A program made the position numbers and the translations under genes. The notes beneath the pieces are model-generated. The model was not told the DNA's origin. It saw nothing but the letters and a program-made list of their open reading frames with translations, and did not search any database. Shown in pieces: positions 22,830 through 34,149 of a stretch of 64,000 nucleotides of DNA. Origin of the DNA: Euptelea pleiosperma (lineage: Eukaryota; Streptophyta; Magnoliopsida; Ranunculales; Eupteleaceae); the NCBI GenBank assembly GCA_035048495.1, contig CM068543.1:32799096-32863095 (forward strand). The letters are read 5' to 3'. Numbering within the stretch: position 1 is the stretch's first letter; each line of letters starts with the position of its first letter.

Positions 22830-24773
22830 CAGTCTCTGTTCCACTTTAGAAGATTGTATATTCACTCAGTCTCCTTGAGTTTTAACCTGGTTGGGGGTAC
22901 TTGATATACCCCCGTCATGTCTGGCTGAAGACGTAAAACTTAGCGCTTTCGGAAATACAATTTCGGTATTCCTAGAGTACATGAGTCTCATGCATTTGTT
23001 ATTACTGTGATACCTCTAGACATGCAGGTACATTCATTCTTCTGATCATCAGGTACCACACACTGTCGAGTTTATGCAGACTTGGTAACATCCTCCCTAA
23101 ACCTTTGCATCATATTACCGATTTTCCATCTTTTTATGTCTTGGTCATGAGCACTGAGGACGGTGCTATATTTTGGTTGGGGGTGGGTTTTTATCAAAAC
23201 TCATGTTTTCATTTTGATAAAAAAAATAAATAAATATATCTTTTTTTTTTTGTGTAATTTCATGTGATTTTCGAAAATGCCCTGACTTGATGAGTAAAAA
23301 GTTTTTGGAAAGTCTATTTATTGAAAAGGATGTCTGTTTTGAAAAATAACTTATTAGCTCGTCATTCAGTTTGAAAGCAAACATTACTACAGTGGATTGA
23401 AAAATCTTTGAAAACTCAGATTCAACAAAAATGTTCACATATCAACGTCTGAATTATCTAAAGTTTAGATTATTTAGAGATCTAAGAAGAACAATTGTGG
23501 AGACCTAACCTAGTGAGCTTTTGAACTTTTCATTATTTCTGAGGGTTATAAAATTATTCTGAGTCACAAGATGACTCACAATTCTTCTAGTCTCCTAATA
23601 TTTTCATTGAGTGGTCTCATTAACCTTTGCTTTGGTCATGGAACTCAGAACGACATCAAATTCGGATTATATTACATAAAGAACCTTTTCTATATCCATT
23701 TGAGACATCAAAGATGAAAGTACAAACCTAGAAAATGATATAGGCCATCTTTCTAGCCAATCAGACCCTTTAGCTTCCCTAATATCTATACCGTTAGAAA
23801 CTATTTTTGAGCCTGTTGATGAAAACCTTTTCTTGTTAACCCATTTCTTGTTAACCCATCAACCAAAAACCCAATCCCCAAAAAAAAAAGAATTTAATAC
23901 GATAACCTACTTCTGAGGGGGATCAAAGAGTATTTGGTATGATTACACCATGAAAAGATAAAAACCAAGAAAGGAAAAGAAAAGAAAAGAAAACAAATGG
24001 TTCGAGCTAAAAAGAAAACATGATCAGAAAGAAAGAAGAAAATGAAAAAGATATGAAAAAGGTTGAAGAATATTAAAAGAGACAAAAATTGGAAAAAGAA
24101 AATAAGAAAAGTCAAGGAAAAAGTTGCAAAGAATAGTGAAATACCCTCTCAGAATTTTTGAATTTCAGAATATCTTTCTTTTTCTGAACCTATCCTCAGC
24201 CTCGGTACAACCTATGCAAGTCCTATTTGATTCTAGATTTGTACCATCATCAAGTGTGGAGAATGGAGATAAGAGAAACTATAAAGTTTGATCCGACGTT
24301 CTTAAGTGATATGACATTCCAATCATGAAATCTTTTTAAATCTTTTTATAACCTCCATTCAAGTACTATATATGTGAGACGTTTGCCAATTTCTATATTC
24401 ATCTCCTCACATACAATTTGAGAGAAAAGTATAAAACTATTTCTGAGTGGTATACAAGTGAGGATTGAGGTCGAGGCATATAGTCTCTAAGGAGATCCAG
24501 ATATCTATAATGTCAGATTAGGATGATGTTGAACACACACACACATACTGAGTCTGAGTAATCTTTTGTTTGAAGGTCCATTTGTAGAATTGTTGCATTT
24601 TGATGATTAGTTCTAATTTGTGAATGATTTCTTGCATCCTTGAAATAATCTGACAAAATGAAGTTTTTTCTGAGTAATGCAAATAGGTTTTCTAGCATGT
24701 TATGCCAAGTCCTTTTTAGCTCACTTATTTCGCAATAATTGTCAAGGATTGGCAATATTCTAGTTGGGGGTTG
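22830..24773 (+). other. 3' internal region and polypurine tract of family B element
   Basis: No coding frame recognised. 23940-24130 is strikingly purine-rich on the plus strand (GAAAAG and AAGAAA repeats). A small (CA)n tract lies at ~24534. The polypurine tract AGTTGGGGG at 24762-24770 primes plus-strand synthesis directly before the 3' LTR. Confidence 0.55.
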
Positions 24774-25710
24774 TGATATTCACTCAAAAGTGCTTATTTT
24801 AAGCCATTATCCTTATAGCAATGTCGCATTCTCCTACGTAAAACTTATCTTTTCATCGACTTTTCCACGTAAGAGTTTCTTTCATTGCGTAGAATGCATT
24901 CTTTAGACGACAATCGACTATTTGCATGAAATATACGCATTTCAGATAGTCCAGTATCAAGCCATTTTAGTTGAATCTTTACACGCTTTTTCACTTGCAG
25001 GAGACCCTATCGGGCGATTCTCGAGGACTGGCGGGCCCACTATCAACCACAAAAGACTTCTATCAAAGCATAAAGAGCCAGTAGGCTAGGATAAAAAGAT
25101 AGAAAACTTATACGAGCAAAGCTAGAGGATCGTAGAACCGGAACAAAGATTAAGGGAGAAAAGAATAGCTGGAGACCAAGAGAAGGACTTAGGTGTTAAA
25201 GGCCACACTAATTGACATCAAGAGATAAGTTTGACTTATTGGCGGAGCGGACGAGAGAGAATAAAGAAGATCAGGGTTCAAAACCCTCGAATGTTATTAT
25301 TTTTGTATTGTTCTCTCACCTCTCTCCTATTTCTCTCTCTATCTATCTTAGCTCATGACCTAGGCCCATGATCGAGGCCCATGGCCCATGACCCATGCCC
25401 ACACCCATGCCTACGACCCATGCCAATGACCCATGCCCATGCCCATGCCCATTTGTAACAGCAAAAGAGAATTAGTCTCACTTGACCGATTCTTCTCTCC
25501 CCTATATCTCTCTATCCTAATCACTCTCTCTCATCTAACTAACTCATTCCTAACCGTTGGATCTCTCTAGATCCAATGGTCATCATTTTTACAACAAGCA
25601 AAAAGGAAAAAAAAAAGTCTATAAGAGATCTACGATTTCTCCTTCTTGGGTTGGTTCCCTCCCCCTTCTCTTCCTCTCTTTCTTCTTTCTTTCTCTTCTT
25701 CTTCACCCTT
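24774..25710 (+). repeat. Family B 3' LTR, first part
   Basis: TGATATTCACTCAAAAGTGC onward matches 18194-19111 closely, with the same order of landmarks. It stops after CTTCTTCACCCTT, where a complete family B solo LTR begins, and resumes at 28456 with CTTCTTCTCCTGCGAGCTC. The 5' LTR reads straight across that point. Confidence 0.85.
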
Positions 25711-26577
25711 TGATATTCGCTTAAAAGTGCGTATTTTCCACTGTTATATTCTAAGCGTTTTCACACTCTCTTACGTTAAAATGCTCTATTTATCTACTTT
25801 TCTACGTAAGAGTCTCTTTTGTTGTGTAGAACACACTTTTTTGGACGAAATGGTATATTTGCATGCATTAAACGCATTTCTGGAAGTCTAGACATTAAGT
25901 CGTTCTGATAAAGTCTCATTACGCGCTTCTTCTATCGCAAGAAACCCCGATGGGACTATTCTCGAGACTTGCGAGCCCACATCGATCAAGAAAGCCCATT
26001 ATCAAAGCTTAAAGAGCCCACATGCTATGACTAGAAGATATGGGCCAAATATGAGCTGAATAAGAGGACCAAAAAGCCAGCCCAAAGAACGAAGAGAGTA
26101 GGAGAGCCAATGACCAAGAGACAGACCAAAGTGTTTAAAGCCACATGAGTCAGCAAAGAATGATAGTCTACTCTACTGGAGAAGCGTGAGGATGGTCACA
26201 GTGAAGACCAGGGTTCCAGACCCTCTGCCAATACTTTTATCTCTATTTTCTGATATTTTCTCTCTCATCTCTTTTTATTCTCTCTCTCTTCATCCCTCTG
26301 TCATCGAATCTACTGACCTAACCCCAGAACTCCTGCCCATTGGCTCTGTCTCATCTCCCTTAGCTTTCTGACCGTTGAATCTTCAATCGGACCGTTGGAT
26401 CTTCCACCGGACCGTTGGATCTCTCTAGATCCGTCGATCTACCAATCTGGGTCCCAATCAAGTTACCATCCATCCGATCGCCATCAGATTGTCTATCACA
26501 TCATCTTGTGAGATGATGGACATCATCAATCCATGTGGGCGAGTAGCCGGGCCCATCATCATCAACCCGCTGTCCCA

Positions 26578-26649
26578 CCATTTAGTGGACCCCGTGAATT
26601 TTAAAATAATTTCAATTAAATTTTAAAAAATGGGGGGTCCACTAAATGG
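26578..26649. repeat. Hairpin with 16-bp perfect arms in family B LTR
   Basis: CCATTTAGTGGACCCC at 26578-26593 and its exact complement GGGGTCCACTAAATGG at 26634-26649 enclose a 40-bp AT-rich loop. The same hairpin recurs at 30590-30663 in the next solo LTR with both arms intact. Confidence 0.8.
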
Positions 26650-27236
26650 GGAAATTCCCCAAAGAAAAGTAGGGTTTTATTTAAAAAAAAAAAGAAAAAA
26701 AAATTATTTTTTTTATTTCAAAAATTCCCTAATTTCCATTAATGGAAACTAGGGAGCTTTAAAAGCGGAAGGTTAAGGGTTCTGTGGAACCCTAATCCCC
26801 CTCTAATCCCTCTCCCATCTCCTCCTCTCCTTCCCCTAAAACTCCCCCCACGTTTTCCCCTTCTTCTCCTTCTTTCTTCTCATCTTCTTCTTGTTCTTCT
26901 TCATCTTCTCTGGCGGACTGAACCAGTCCGTCGAGCACGCCAACAGCACCTCCAACACTGCTTGTGCATCTCCTCCTTTTCCCACACGATCTGCCAACCC
27001 ACGGGCAGCAACCAGATCTCGATGGTGCCACCTGCTGGACCTCCAACATCCCACCACAGTCCGCCATTCATGCCGTCCGGCCACTCCCCACCTCTACCAC
27101 CGTCTCCTTTAAAACTGTGCGCCTCCTTCTTCTCTCCTTCCTCCTCTTCCATCTTCTTCGTCCCTTTTTCCCCTTCCTTCTCCTCCTGCTTCTTCTTCTT
27201 CCTTTCTTCTTCTTCGTCTTCTTCAATCCTTTTCCG

Positions 27237-27261
27237 CCGGAGTTGCAGGCTGCAACTCCGG
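27237..27261. repeat. Palindrome, CCGGAGTTGCA arms
   Basis: Inverted arms CCGGAGTTGCA and TGCAACTCCGG around a 3-base centre. Related perfect palindromes lie at 27636 and 31287. Confidence 0.75.
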
Positions 27262-27635
27262 CCGCTTCTATTCCGTCGAAAAGCTTCTGCTCCTCCACCT
27301 GAATGTCGCACAACTCATCTACATGCTGCACGTCCTCCACCTGTTCTTGAAGGATCAGTCGGTGGCTCCTCACTAGAAGCAACCGAACCAGTGCTACCCT
27401 GTTCTTCATCACAGGTTTAAAGGCTGTTCTCTTCTCTACGCTGGTGCACCACCACCATCACTCTGTCTTGGAACCCTACCAGTCTGCCCTGTTTTCTTCA
27501 TCAAGATCGTCGGTAAGCACTCCTCCATTGGGTACCCCTGAAACCTCATCATCCTCCTCTCCAACACCAGCGCCTCCATCCATCTTACCGCGTGCATCCC
27601 CTCCTACATCGCCTCACTGCTCAGCTCTCCATTGT

Positions 27636-27663
27636 CGGAGTTGCAGGTATACCTGCAACTCCG
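27636..27663. repeat. Perfect 28-bp palindrome
   Basis: Left half CGGAGTTGCAGGTA is followed by its exact reverse complement with no spacer. Same core (GGAGTTGCAG) as the palindromes at 27237 and 31287. Confidence 0.85.
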
Positions 27664-28455
27664 GTCGGCAACACAGCTCCTCCCACACCGGCCAACCATC
27701 AAGTTCTCCTCCGTGGTGGTGAATGTCTTCTCCACACCAGCAAGAGAAGGAGCAAGAATGAAAAACAAAAATTAGTGAAAAAAAAAAGAGGAGAATAAAA
27801 AGATAAGAAACCCCTTCCTTCCCTGGGCCACTCCTTCATCTTCCTTGCACTTTCGGGCAGCCAATACCGTTCAACTTGGTCGGATCACACCTTCATCATT
27901 GGCCAATCATTAGCTGATGCAACTCCCACTAAACCCCCATGGTAACCATTATCTTCCTCTCTCTAGCTTCCCCAACTTTTTCTCTTTAAGTCTCTCTCTA
28001 GTTTTCGCTATCTTCTCCGTATTCTCTTTCTAGATTCTTAATTCTCTCTCTCTCTCTTTCACTTTCTCTCTCTAGATCTCTCTAATTTGTTTTAGTATTT
28101 TCTCTCTCTATCTCTTCTTTCTCTCTCTATATTTTAGTGTTTTCAAGTTCTTTTATTATTTAAAAAAATAGTTTGATTATTGTAGAGAAACTTTGATCAT
28201 TAATAAGATTGTTATTTTGTAATTTTTAGTTTATTGTTATTTTACATTCTTGTTGTGTGGCAAATTCTCTTTCTAGTTTCATTATCTTTTGTGTTCTTAT
28301 TTGCGCTAATCCGACTAATCCCGAGTGCGGATCGACATCCGACACGAGCCACTGTGCAAAATTGCCCATTTTACAGGTTAAATGTCTCGGATTAATTAAA
28401 AATGTGTTGAAGTTAGGGTTTCCGCAACCAAAGACGCGTAAAAATCCTACTTTCA

Positions 28456-28573
28456 CTTCTTCTCCTGCGAGCTCACCATTAACGCTTCCACCTCGATGTG
28501 CAAAGTATCAAATAGCAACGTCTCCTTGCTGTCCATTCCATCCGCCACAATCAAAGGCTACAATCCTCAATAG
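28456..28573 (+). repeat. Family B 3' LTR, continuation after solo-LTR insertion
   Basis: CTTCTCCTGCGAGCTCACC.. through CTACAATCCTCAATA continues the LTR broken at 25710, matching 19112-19229 of the 5' LTR. It then runs into an inverted copy of the same sequence, forming the hairpin 28467-28659. The remaining ~0.5 kb expected from the 5' LTR does not follow here. Confidence 0.75.
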
Positions 28574-28659
28574 GATTGTGGTGGATGGAATGGGCAGCAA
28601 GGAGACGTTGCTGTTTGATGCTTTGCACCTCGAGGTGGAGGCGTTAATGGTGAGCTCGC
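28467..28659. repeat. Large inverted repeat: 86-bp arms, 21-bp loop
   Basis: 28467-28552 and 28574-28659 are inverted copies, 80 of 86 positions complementary by eye. The arms are the same LTR segment (from GCGAGCTCACCATTAACG to CCGCCACAATC) in opposite orientations, so this is a junction between a plus LTR and a minus LTR rather than a MITE. Confidence 0.85.
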
Positions 28660-29706
28660 CGGAGTTGCTTGCCGGAGAAGAAGGGTGAAGAAGAAGAGAA
28701 AGAAATAAAGAAGAAAGAGATGAAGAGAAGGAGGAGGGAACCGAGTTTCCCAAAAGAGGTTGTAAACCTCTTATAGGTTGCTAGAGAGAGAGAGGAAAGA
28801 TTCTTCTCCTCAAGGATAAGTGACCACGTGGATAGGAAAAAGAAATGGTCTTGGAAGACCTTTTCTCCATGGGAATGAGCTATGGGCCATGACATGATGT
28901 GACACCATGGCCTTGGGCATATATGATGGCCCACTAGGATTTGGGCTTGAGAGAGTGGGTTGTGGGCCATGTTACAAGAGAAATGGTAAATGAGCCCAAA
29001 ACACCATGGGCTCTAGGACGGGTTACGAGGCCGTGGGCTTCCAATTTGCTTGTGGGCCACTTGGCCATGGGCTTTGTGGACCACTAAGGCCATGGGGGCC
29101 GTGAGATGATGAAACTATGATAATTTGATGAGATGAGGTGGTGGTTTGACTTGGTCCACAATGGGTGGACCGTAGGATCTGGAGAGATCTAACGGTCAGA
29201 TGAATGATCTAACAGTCGAATTAAAGATCTAACGGTAAAAGAACTATGGATGATGGAATAAAGCTAAAGGAGAGAAGATCTAAGGTTAGATGATGGAGAT
29301 CGGAGGGTTAGGATGATCGATCTAAGGATCGGATGGTGAGATATAGGCAATTCGATCATGGAGAGGGGGATCGGATGGTAGATCTGGGGATCTAATGGTA
29401 GGATGAGATGATCTACAGGTTAGATATTAGAGTCTAGAGAGATGGAGAGAGAATTAGGAGAGAGGAGAGAGAAAATAATACAAAATAAAGGCAAAAGAGC
29501 TGGCGGAGGGTCTTGAACCCTGATCTTCAATGTAATCTTCCGTCAGCTTCACCAATTACGTAAGCCATCATTTTATGTCAGTTGGTGCGGCTTTGAATCA
29601 CTTTGGCCCGTCTCTTGGTCTTCAGCTTTGCCTCTCTCTTGGTTCTTTATCTGGCTCTACGATCCTTTGACTTGACCCGTACTTGGCATGTATCTTCTAG
29701 TCATTG
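28574..29706 (-). repeat. Family B LTR, minus orientation, inner part
   Basis: On the minus strand this reads in family B order: gene-poor CT-rich block, many CCCATG/GGCCCA motifs, GGGTTCAAGACCCTC, GACCAAGAGAC, ATGACTAGAAGATA. It is interrupted at 29706 by a plus solo LTR. Its true start is at 32808. The 3' end is missing at the hairpin. Confidence 0.7.
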
Positions 29707-30696
29707 TGATATTCGCTTAAAAGTGCGTATTTTCCACTGTTATCTTCTAAGCGTTATCACACTCTCCTAAGTAAAACTGCTCTAATTATCCACTTTTCTA
29801 CATAAGAGTCTATTTCATTGCGCAGAACACACTTTTCTGGACAAAATGGTATATTTGCTTGCATTAAACGCATTTCTGGAAGTCTAGGTATAAAGACGTT
29901 ATGATCAAGTCTCATTACGTGCTTTTCTCTTGCAGAAAACTCGATCGGGCTATTCTCGAGACTTACGGGCCCAGATCGATCATGAAAGCCCATTATCAAA
30001 GCTTAAAGAGCCCACAGGCTATGACTAGAAGATATGGGCCAAATACTGACTGAAAAAGAGGACTAAAGAGCCGGCCCAAAGAACGAAAAGAGTGGGAGAG
30101 CCAATGACCAAGAGATGGACCAAAGCATTTAAAGCCACATGAGTCAGCAAGGAATGATAGTCTACTCTACTAGAGAAGCGTGAGGATGGTCACAGTGAAG
30201 ACCAGGGTTCCAGACCCTCTGCCAATACTTTTATCTCCATTTTCTGATGTCTTCTCTCTCCTCCCCCTAATTTTCTATCTCATCTCTCCTTATTCTCTCT
30301 CTCTTCATCTCTCAGTCCTTGGATCTACTGACCTAACCCCAGAACTCCTGTTTGTTGGCTCTGGCCCATCTCCCTAAGCTATCGGACCGTTGGATCTTCC
30401 ATCGGACTGTTGGATCGTCCATCAGACCATCGGATCTCTCTAAATTCGTCGGCCTGCCAATCTAGATCCTGATCAAGTCATCTTCAATCTGACCATCAGA
30501 TTGTCTGTCACATCATCTTGTGAGATGATGGACATCATCAATCCATGTCGGCCAGTAGCCAGGCCCATCATTATCGACCCGCTACCCGACCATTTAGTGG
30601 ACCCCGTGAATTTTAAAATAATTTAAATTAAATTTTTAAAAAAAGGGGGGGTCCACTAAATGGGGAAATTCCCCAAAGAAAAGTAAGGTTTTACTT

Positions 30697-30750
<54 letters not shown>
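30697..30750. repeat. Microsatellite (A)n(AT)n
   Basis: A homopolymer run followed by ~20 AT units, in an AT-rich part of the solo LTR. Confidence 0.9.
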
Positions 30751-30753
<3 letters not shown>

Positions 30754-31206
30754 CTTTATTTATTTTACAAAAATTTCCTATTTCTATTAAAGGAAATAGA
30801 GAGGCTTTTTAAGGGGAAGAGAAGGGTTCGTTGGAACCCAAATCCCCCTCCTTTCTTCTCCTTTCTCTCCCAAAAAAAAAACCTTTCCCCCCCCCCACAT
30901 TTTCCACGTTCTCCCCCCTTCTCTTCTTCTCTTTCTTCTTCTTCTTCTTCCCTTCTTCACCACCGTTTTCTTCTTCTTCATGGGCTGGTCGTCCTCCACC
31001 ACCACTAGTTTGGCCTGCAACACGTTGCTGCCCTTACTGCTGCACCATGCGATCCTCCCAACTAGACCAGCAATGTCTTCTTCCTCGTAGCCAACCACCG
31101 CCTCCATAGGTGCTGCATCTTCAGCCACGTCTCCTCTACCATCTCAAGGGTGCACCCCCACCTGCAATACCGTGGGTGCCACCTCCGCCCCCTTACAGGG
31201 TTGTTA

Positions 31207-31276
31207 TTCTTCTTCTTCTTCTTCTTCTTCTTCTTCTTCTTCTTCTTCTTCTCCTTCTTCTTCTTCTTCTTCTTCT
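31207..31276 (+). repeat. Microsatellite (TTC)n
   Basis: About 15 perfect TTC units, one TCC interruption, then more TTC. It produces an artefactual poly-Ser frame. Confidence 0.9.
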
Positions 31277-31286
31277 ACAGTTTTGA

Positions 31287-31312
31287 CCGGAGTTGCAGAT
31301 CTGCAACTCCGG
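31287..31312. repeat. Perfect 26-bp palindrome
   Basis: CCGGAGTTGCAGA followed by its exact reverse complement. Third occurrence of the same core in the two solo LTRs. Confidence 0.85.
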
Positions 31313-32492
31313 CAACTTGACGGACTGCAAACACCCTACACATCCTCTCCTTCACCTTGCTACATCAGCGCCTTGGCTGTACCAGCAAGGGAACGTCCTC
31401 TCCTTCACCTTGCTGCATCAGGGTCTCGGCTGTACCAGCAAGGGAGTGTCTCTCTTCACTATCGCAGCAAGTAGCTGGCCTCTATTGCGGCGAAACTCCA
31501 TTAACGCCGGCGACATGTTCTTCTCCAAACCTTTCTTATTCCACATCCCCCCACGTCATCTCTCTCCCTTCCTCCTCACCACCTATTCTTCATCATCTTC
31601 ACTTTCATCACTGCCCAAACCTGCTGGCCAGTAAAAGCTTCCCTAAACTTCTCCACCATGCCCAAGCATCGGTAGTTGCACATCTATTTTCATTCATCAC
31701 CGCCCAGATCTGCTACCCCATGGCTATCCTTCTATGCTACCCTCCATCTCAGTCACTCCTTGCTGCGAGATAGTCCCTGCCAATCACCCTACGCTCCTCC
31801 ATACCCGGTTGTTATACCACTGTGCAACAGCCCGGGAATCACCACCTCCATTTTCCTCCAAGGAGAGTCCATCACCACCTCCATTCCAATGCACCTCAAG
31901 GCCAATCCCTTGGCCGTGACCCTTCTCCATTTGGGTAAATGTCAAGGGTAACCTTTTCTCTCTAGGTTTTTTCTCTCTCTCTCTAGATTTTCCTCTTACC
32001 TTTTCTCTCTCTAGAGAACACCTTTCTCTAGAGACATCTTTCTCTCTCTTCTTTTCATTCGTTCTCTCTCTAGAAATTATCCTATCTCTCTATCTCTCCC
32101 TATTTTCTCTCTTCTTTCTCTCTCCATCTCTCTCATTTACTGCTTTATAGTTAGATGCTATTCTACTTTTGTTAAGCAAACAGTTGATGTGATTCCCTTA
32201 CTTTGAATTAATGAAGCTCTGATTTAGTGTGTTTATATTGATTAATTTCTCTTTTAAATGGATGTTTTAAAGCTACTCCACCACTATCATCTCCCCATGA
32301 ATTCTGACAATTTTTTGATTGTTTTATGTTCTTATTCACGCTAATCCGACCAATCCCGAGTGCGGATCGACATCCGACACAAGCCACTGTACAAAATTGC
32401 TCATTCTACAGGTTAAAAGTCTCGGATAATAAAAAAATGTGTTGAAATTAGGGTTTCCGTAACCAACGACGCGGAAAAACCCTACTTTTACA

Positions 32493-32808
32493 TAGCCTGT
32501 TGGCTCTTTATGTTTTGATATTAGGCTCCTATTGTTGATCGTGGGCCCATAAGTCTCGAGAATAGCCCGATGGGTTTTCTGTAATAACGAGAAGCGCGTA
32601 ATGAGACTTAATCAAAACGGCTTCATATCTAGACATCCCGAAATGCGTTTAATGCATGCAAATATACCATTTTGTCTAGAAAAGTGTATTCTACGCAATG
32701 AAATAGACTCTTACGTAGAAAAGTGCATAAATAGTGAAGTTTTACGTAGGAGAGTGCGATAACGCTAAAGGATAATGGCTTAAAATGAGCAATTTTAAGC
32801 GAATATCA
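32493..32808 (-). repeat. Family B LTR start, minus orientation
   Basis: Reverse complement begins TGATATTCGCTTAAAATTGC and runs through TTTAAGCCATTATCC, CTCTCCTACGTAAAACT and GGGCCCACGATC to AAAGAGCCAACAGGCT. It joins across the insertion to 29706. Confidence 0.8.
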
Positions 32809-32985
32809 ATATTTCCGTTACTTTATGTTCTCATTTGCACTAACCCGACTAATCCCTAGTGCAAATCAACATCCGACATTTCATTATGTGAGAATTGCTA
32901 TTTTTGCAGGATTAAAGTCTCGGATCTTTACAAATTTTGTTGAGCCAAAGGTTTCCGAATCCAACGATCGAAAAAACCTTGTTTC
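32809..32985 (+). repeat. Family B LTR 3' tail fragment
   Basis: CATTTGCACTAACCCGACTAATCC, CAACATCCGACA, GGATTAAAGTCTCGGAT and AAGGTTTCCGAATCCAACGA correspond to the last ~170 bp of family B LTRs. It may be the distal end of the LTR interrupted at 28573, but it resembles the solo-LTR subfamily more than the 5' LTR, so it could be separate. Sirevirus gag follows directly, with no PBS. Confidence 0.55.
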
Positions 32986-33690
32986 ATTAAGTGACACTGA
33001 AAAATTAAAAATGTCAATTTTTAATTTAGAACAAGAAAATGAGTCTCTGTTAAAAAGAAATAGGTCATTGGAATGTGAATTTCAAACTTGTACGGCATAC
33101 AAGGAATCCCTCTTGAGAATGACCTTTTCTAAAACTAAACGGGATGTGCTAGGATTCTTGTCAAGCTCTGCAAAGCTTGATGAGATTTTACGTGTAGAAA
33201 AAGTCTATGGAGATAAACATGGTTTGGGTTACAAGCCCAATCAAGACAAAGCGTCTACTTCCAAGACGATTTTTGTCTGATCAAGTCAAAATTGTGAAAA
33301 GCAATCGTCCGTGTGCGTACTGTAAAAATTTTGATCATGTGATCAGAGACTGTCATAAATTGAGAAGAGGACACCAAAATTCCTTTAAGAAATAAATGAA
33401 CTCAACTAAGAATGTGAAGAGTCAAAAACTTCATATGAAAACACATCATGAGCTTAATAAATTGGATGAGTTGTCTATGAAGATGAAAGACCTAATGGAG
33501 AGGTCTAGAGTTTTAATCAATTAGATTGAGTCCCTTGAGAAAAATAGTTATCCTCAGAGTTCTTTAACCCAAAAGAGGAGAGATCCTAAGAGAAATATTC
33601 AATCCACAAAAATTACATCTGTGTGGGTGAGAAAGGAGTCTCTAAAGAGAAATATTCTGAATCATTCTATCTCTGAGCAATGAGCTCTTC
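32986..33690 (+). pseudogene. Sirevirus gag C-terminal fragment
   Basis: Reads LSDTEKLKMSIFNLEQENES, then LLRMTFSKTKRDVLGFLSS and LRVEKVYGDKHGLGYKPN, a gag region shared with 1000-1060 (minus). One frame change near 33280 leads to an intact zinc-binding motif, CAYCKNFDHVIRDC (CX2CX4HX4C). Later text ends ITSVWVRKES, matching TIWVRKDD at ~2980 just before protease. The N-terminal gag, protease and pol are missing. Together with 40147-44708 this forms the second Sirevirus, internally deleted and split by a Helitron-like insertion. Confidence 0.75.
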
Positions 33691-34149
33691 ATTCCTTCTT
33701 GATTTCCATTCTTATTCTTTGTGGAGGGATTTTTTTTCTTATTTTTTCTTAGATTTTTTTTTGCTTTGTTTCTTAAAAATTCTAAAAAAATTCTAAAAAT
33801 CAAATGATTCAGTGTTAAGAAGAATGTTAAAGTTGATAATTCTTGTGATTTTTGATGAGCACTAATTTTGAGAACATTCATGAAATTTGATTTTATCATT
33901 GTTAGTAAAGTTTGTTAATCTCAGTATTATATCTTTTGATTATTATGATTGGTCAACTTTACTAGTTTGCATTAGGTGATTATTGATACAGTATCTATAT
34001 AACAAAACACAACGGTTGTCCCCCGCGTAAGTAGCGGTTGGGATCAATCCACTTTTACAAACGATTGGACGGTTGTGATTTGGTTTTCCCTAAAAAAAAT
34101 TTCAGCGTTGTTTGGCGCTCATTTTTGCCGCTCAGTTTTTTGGGCTCAC

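Larger units (their letters stand above)
18194..25710 (+). mobile_element. Family B element without pol (LARD-like); LTR2 continues beyond insertions
   Basis: 5' LTR 18194-19756, PBS 19759, a ~5.0 kb internal region, polypurine tract 24762-24770, 3' LTR from 24774. The 3' LTR is split at 25710 by a solo LTR and resumes at 28456. The internal region has no protease, integrase or reverse transcriptase signature in any frame, only a gag-like frame at 21300-22829. A large element with LTRs, PBS and PPT but no pol fits the LARD class, probably mobilised by a gypsy partner. The PBS type suggests gypsy ancestry. Confidence 0.7.
25711..28455 (+). repeat. Family B solo LTR (2745 bp) inside another LTR
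   Basis: Starts TGATATTCGCTTAAAAGTGC and ends CCTACTTTCA. No PBS or internal sequence follows; the host LTR resumes at 28456, so this is a solo LTR. Internal landmarks are GCTTAAAGAGCCC, GGACCGTTGGATCT, a 16-bp-arm hairpin (26578-26649), two palindromes at 27237 and 27636, and an end with GAGTGCGGATCGACATCCGACA. Ser/Pro/Arg/Glu-rich frames on both strands at 26792-27798 are read from CT-rich LTR sequence and I do not call them genes. No clean target duplication is readable. Confidence 0.75.
29707..32492 (+). repeat. Family B solo LTR (~2.79 kb) inside the minus LTR
   Basis: TGATATTCGCTTAAAAGTGC to CCTACTTTTACA. Closely resembles 25711-28455 with the same hairpin and palindrome positions. It carries simple repeats: an A-run then (AT)n at 30697-30750 and (TTC)n at 31207-31276. 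The minus LTR resumes at 32493 (AGCCTGTTGGCTCTTTA), giving a clear nested order. ORFs at 30787-31951, including a poly-Ser frame over (TTC)n, have no recognisable domain. Confidence 0.75.

Noticed and set aside
26792..27420. Overlapping open frames on both strands, Glu/Lys/Arg-rich or Pro/Ser/Phe-rich
   Set aside because: Strong CT/GA strand bias in the LTR leaves every frame open; compositions are low complexity.
25711..28460. A clean 5-bp target duplication for the solo LTR
   Set aside because: Flanks CCCTT and CTTCT share only CTT, and the exact LTR end is uncertain; not claimed.
31172..31474. Open frame with a long poly-Ser run
   Set aside because: It is the translation of a (TTC)n microsatellite in a solo LTR; no domain on either side.
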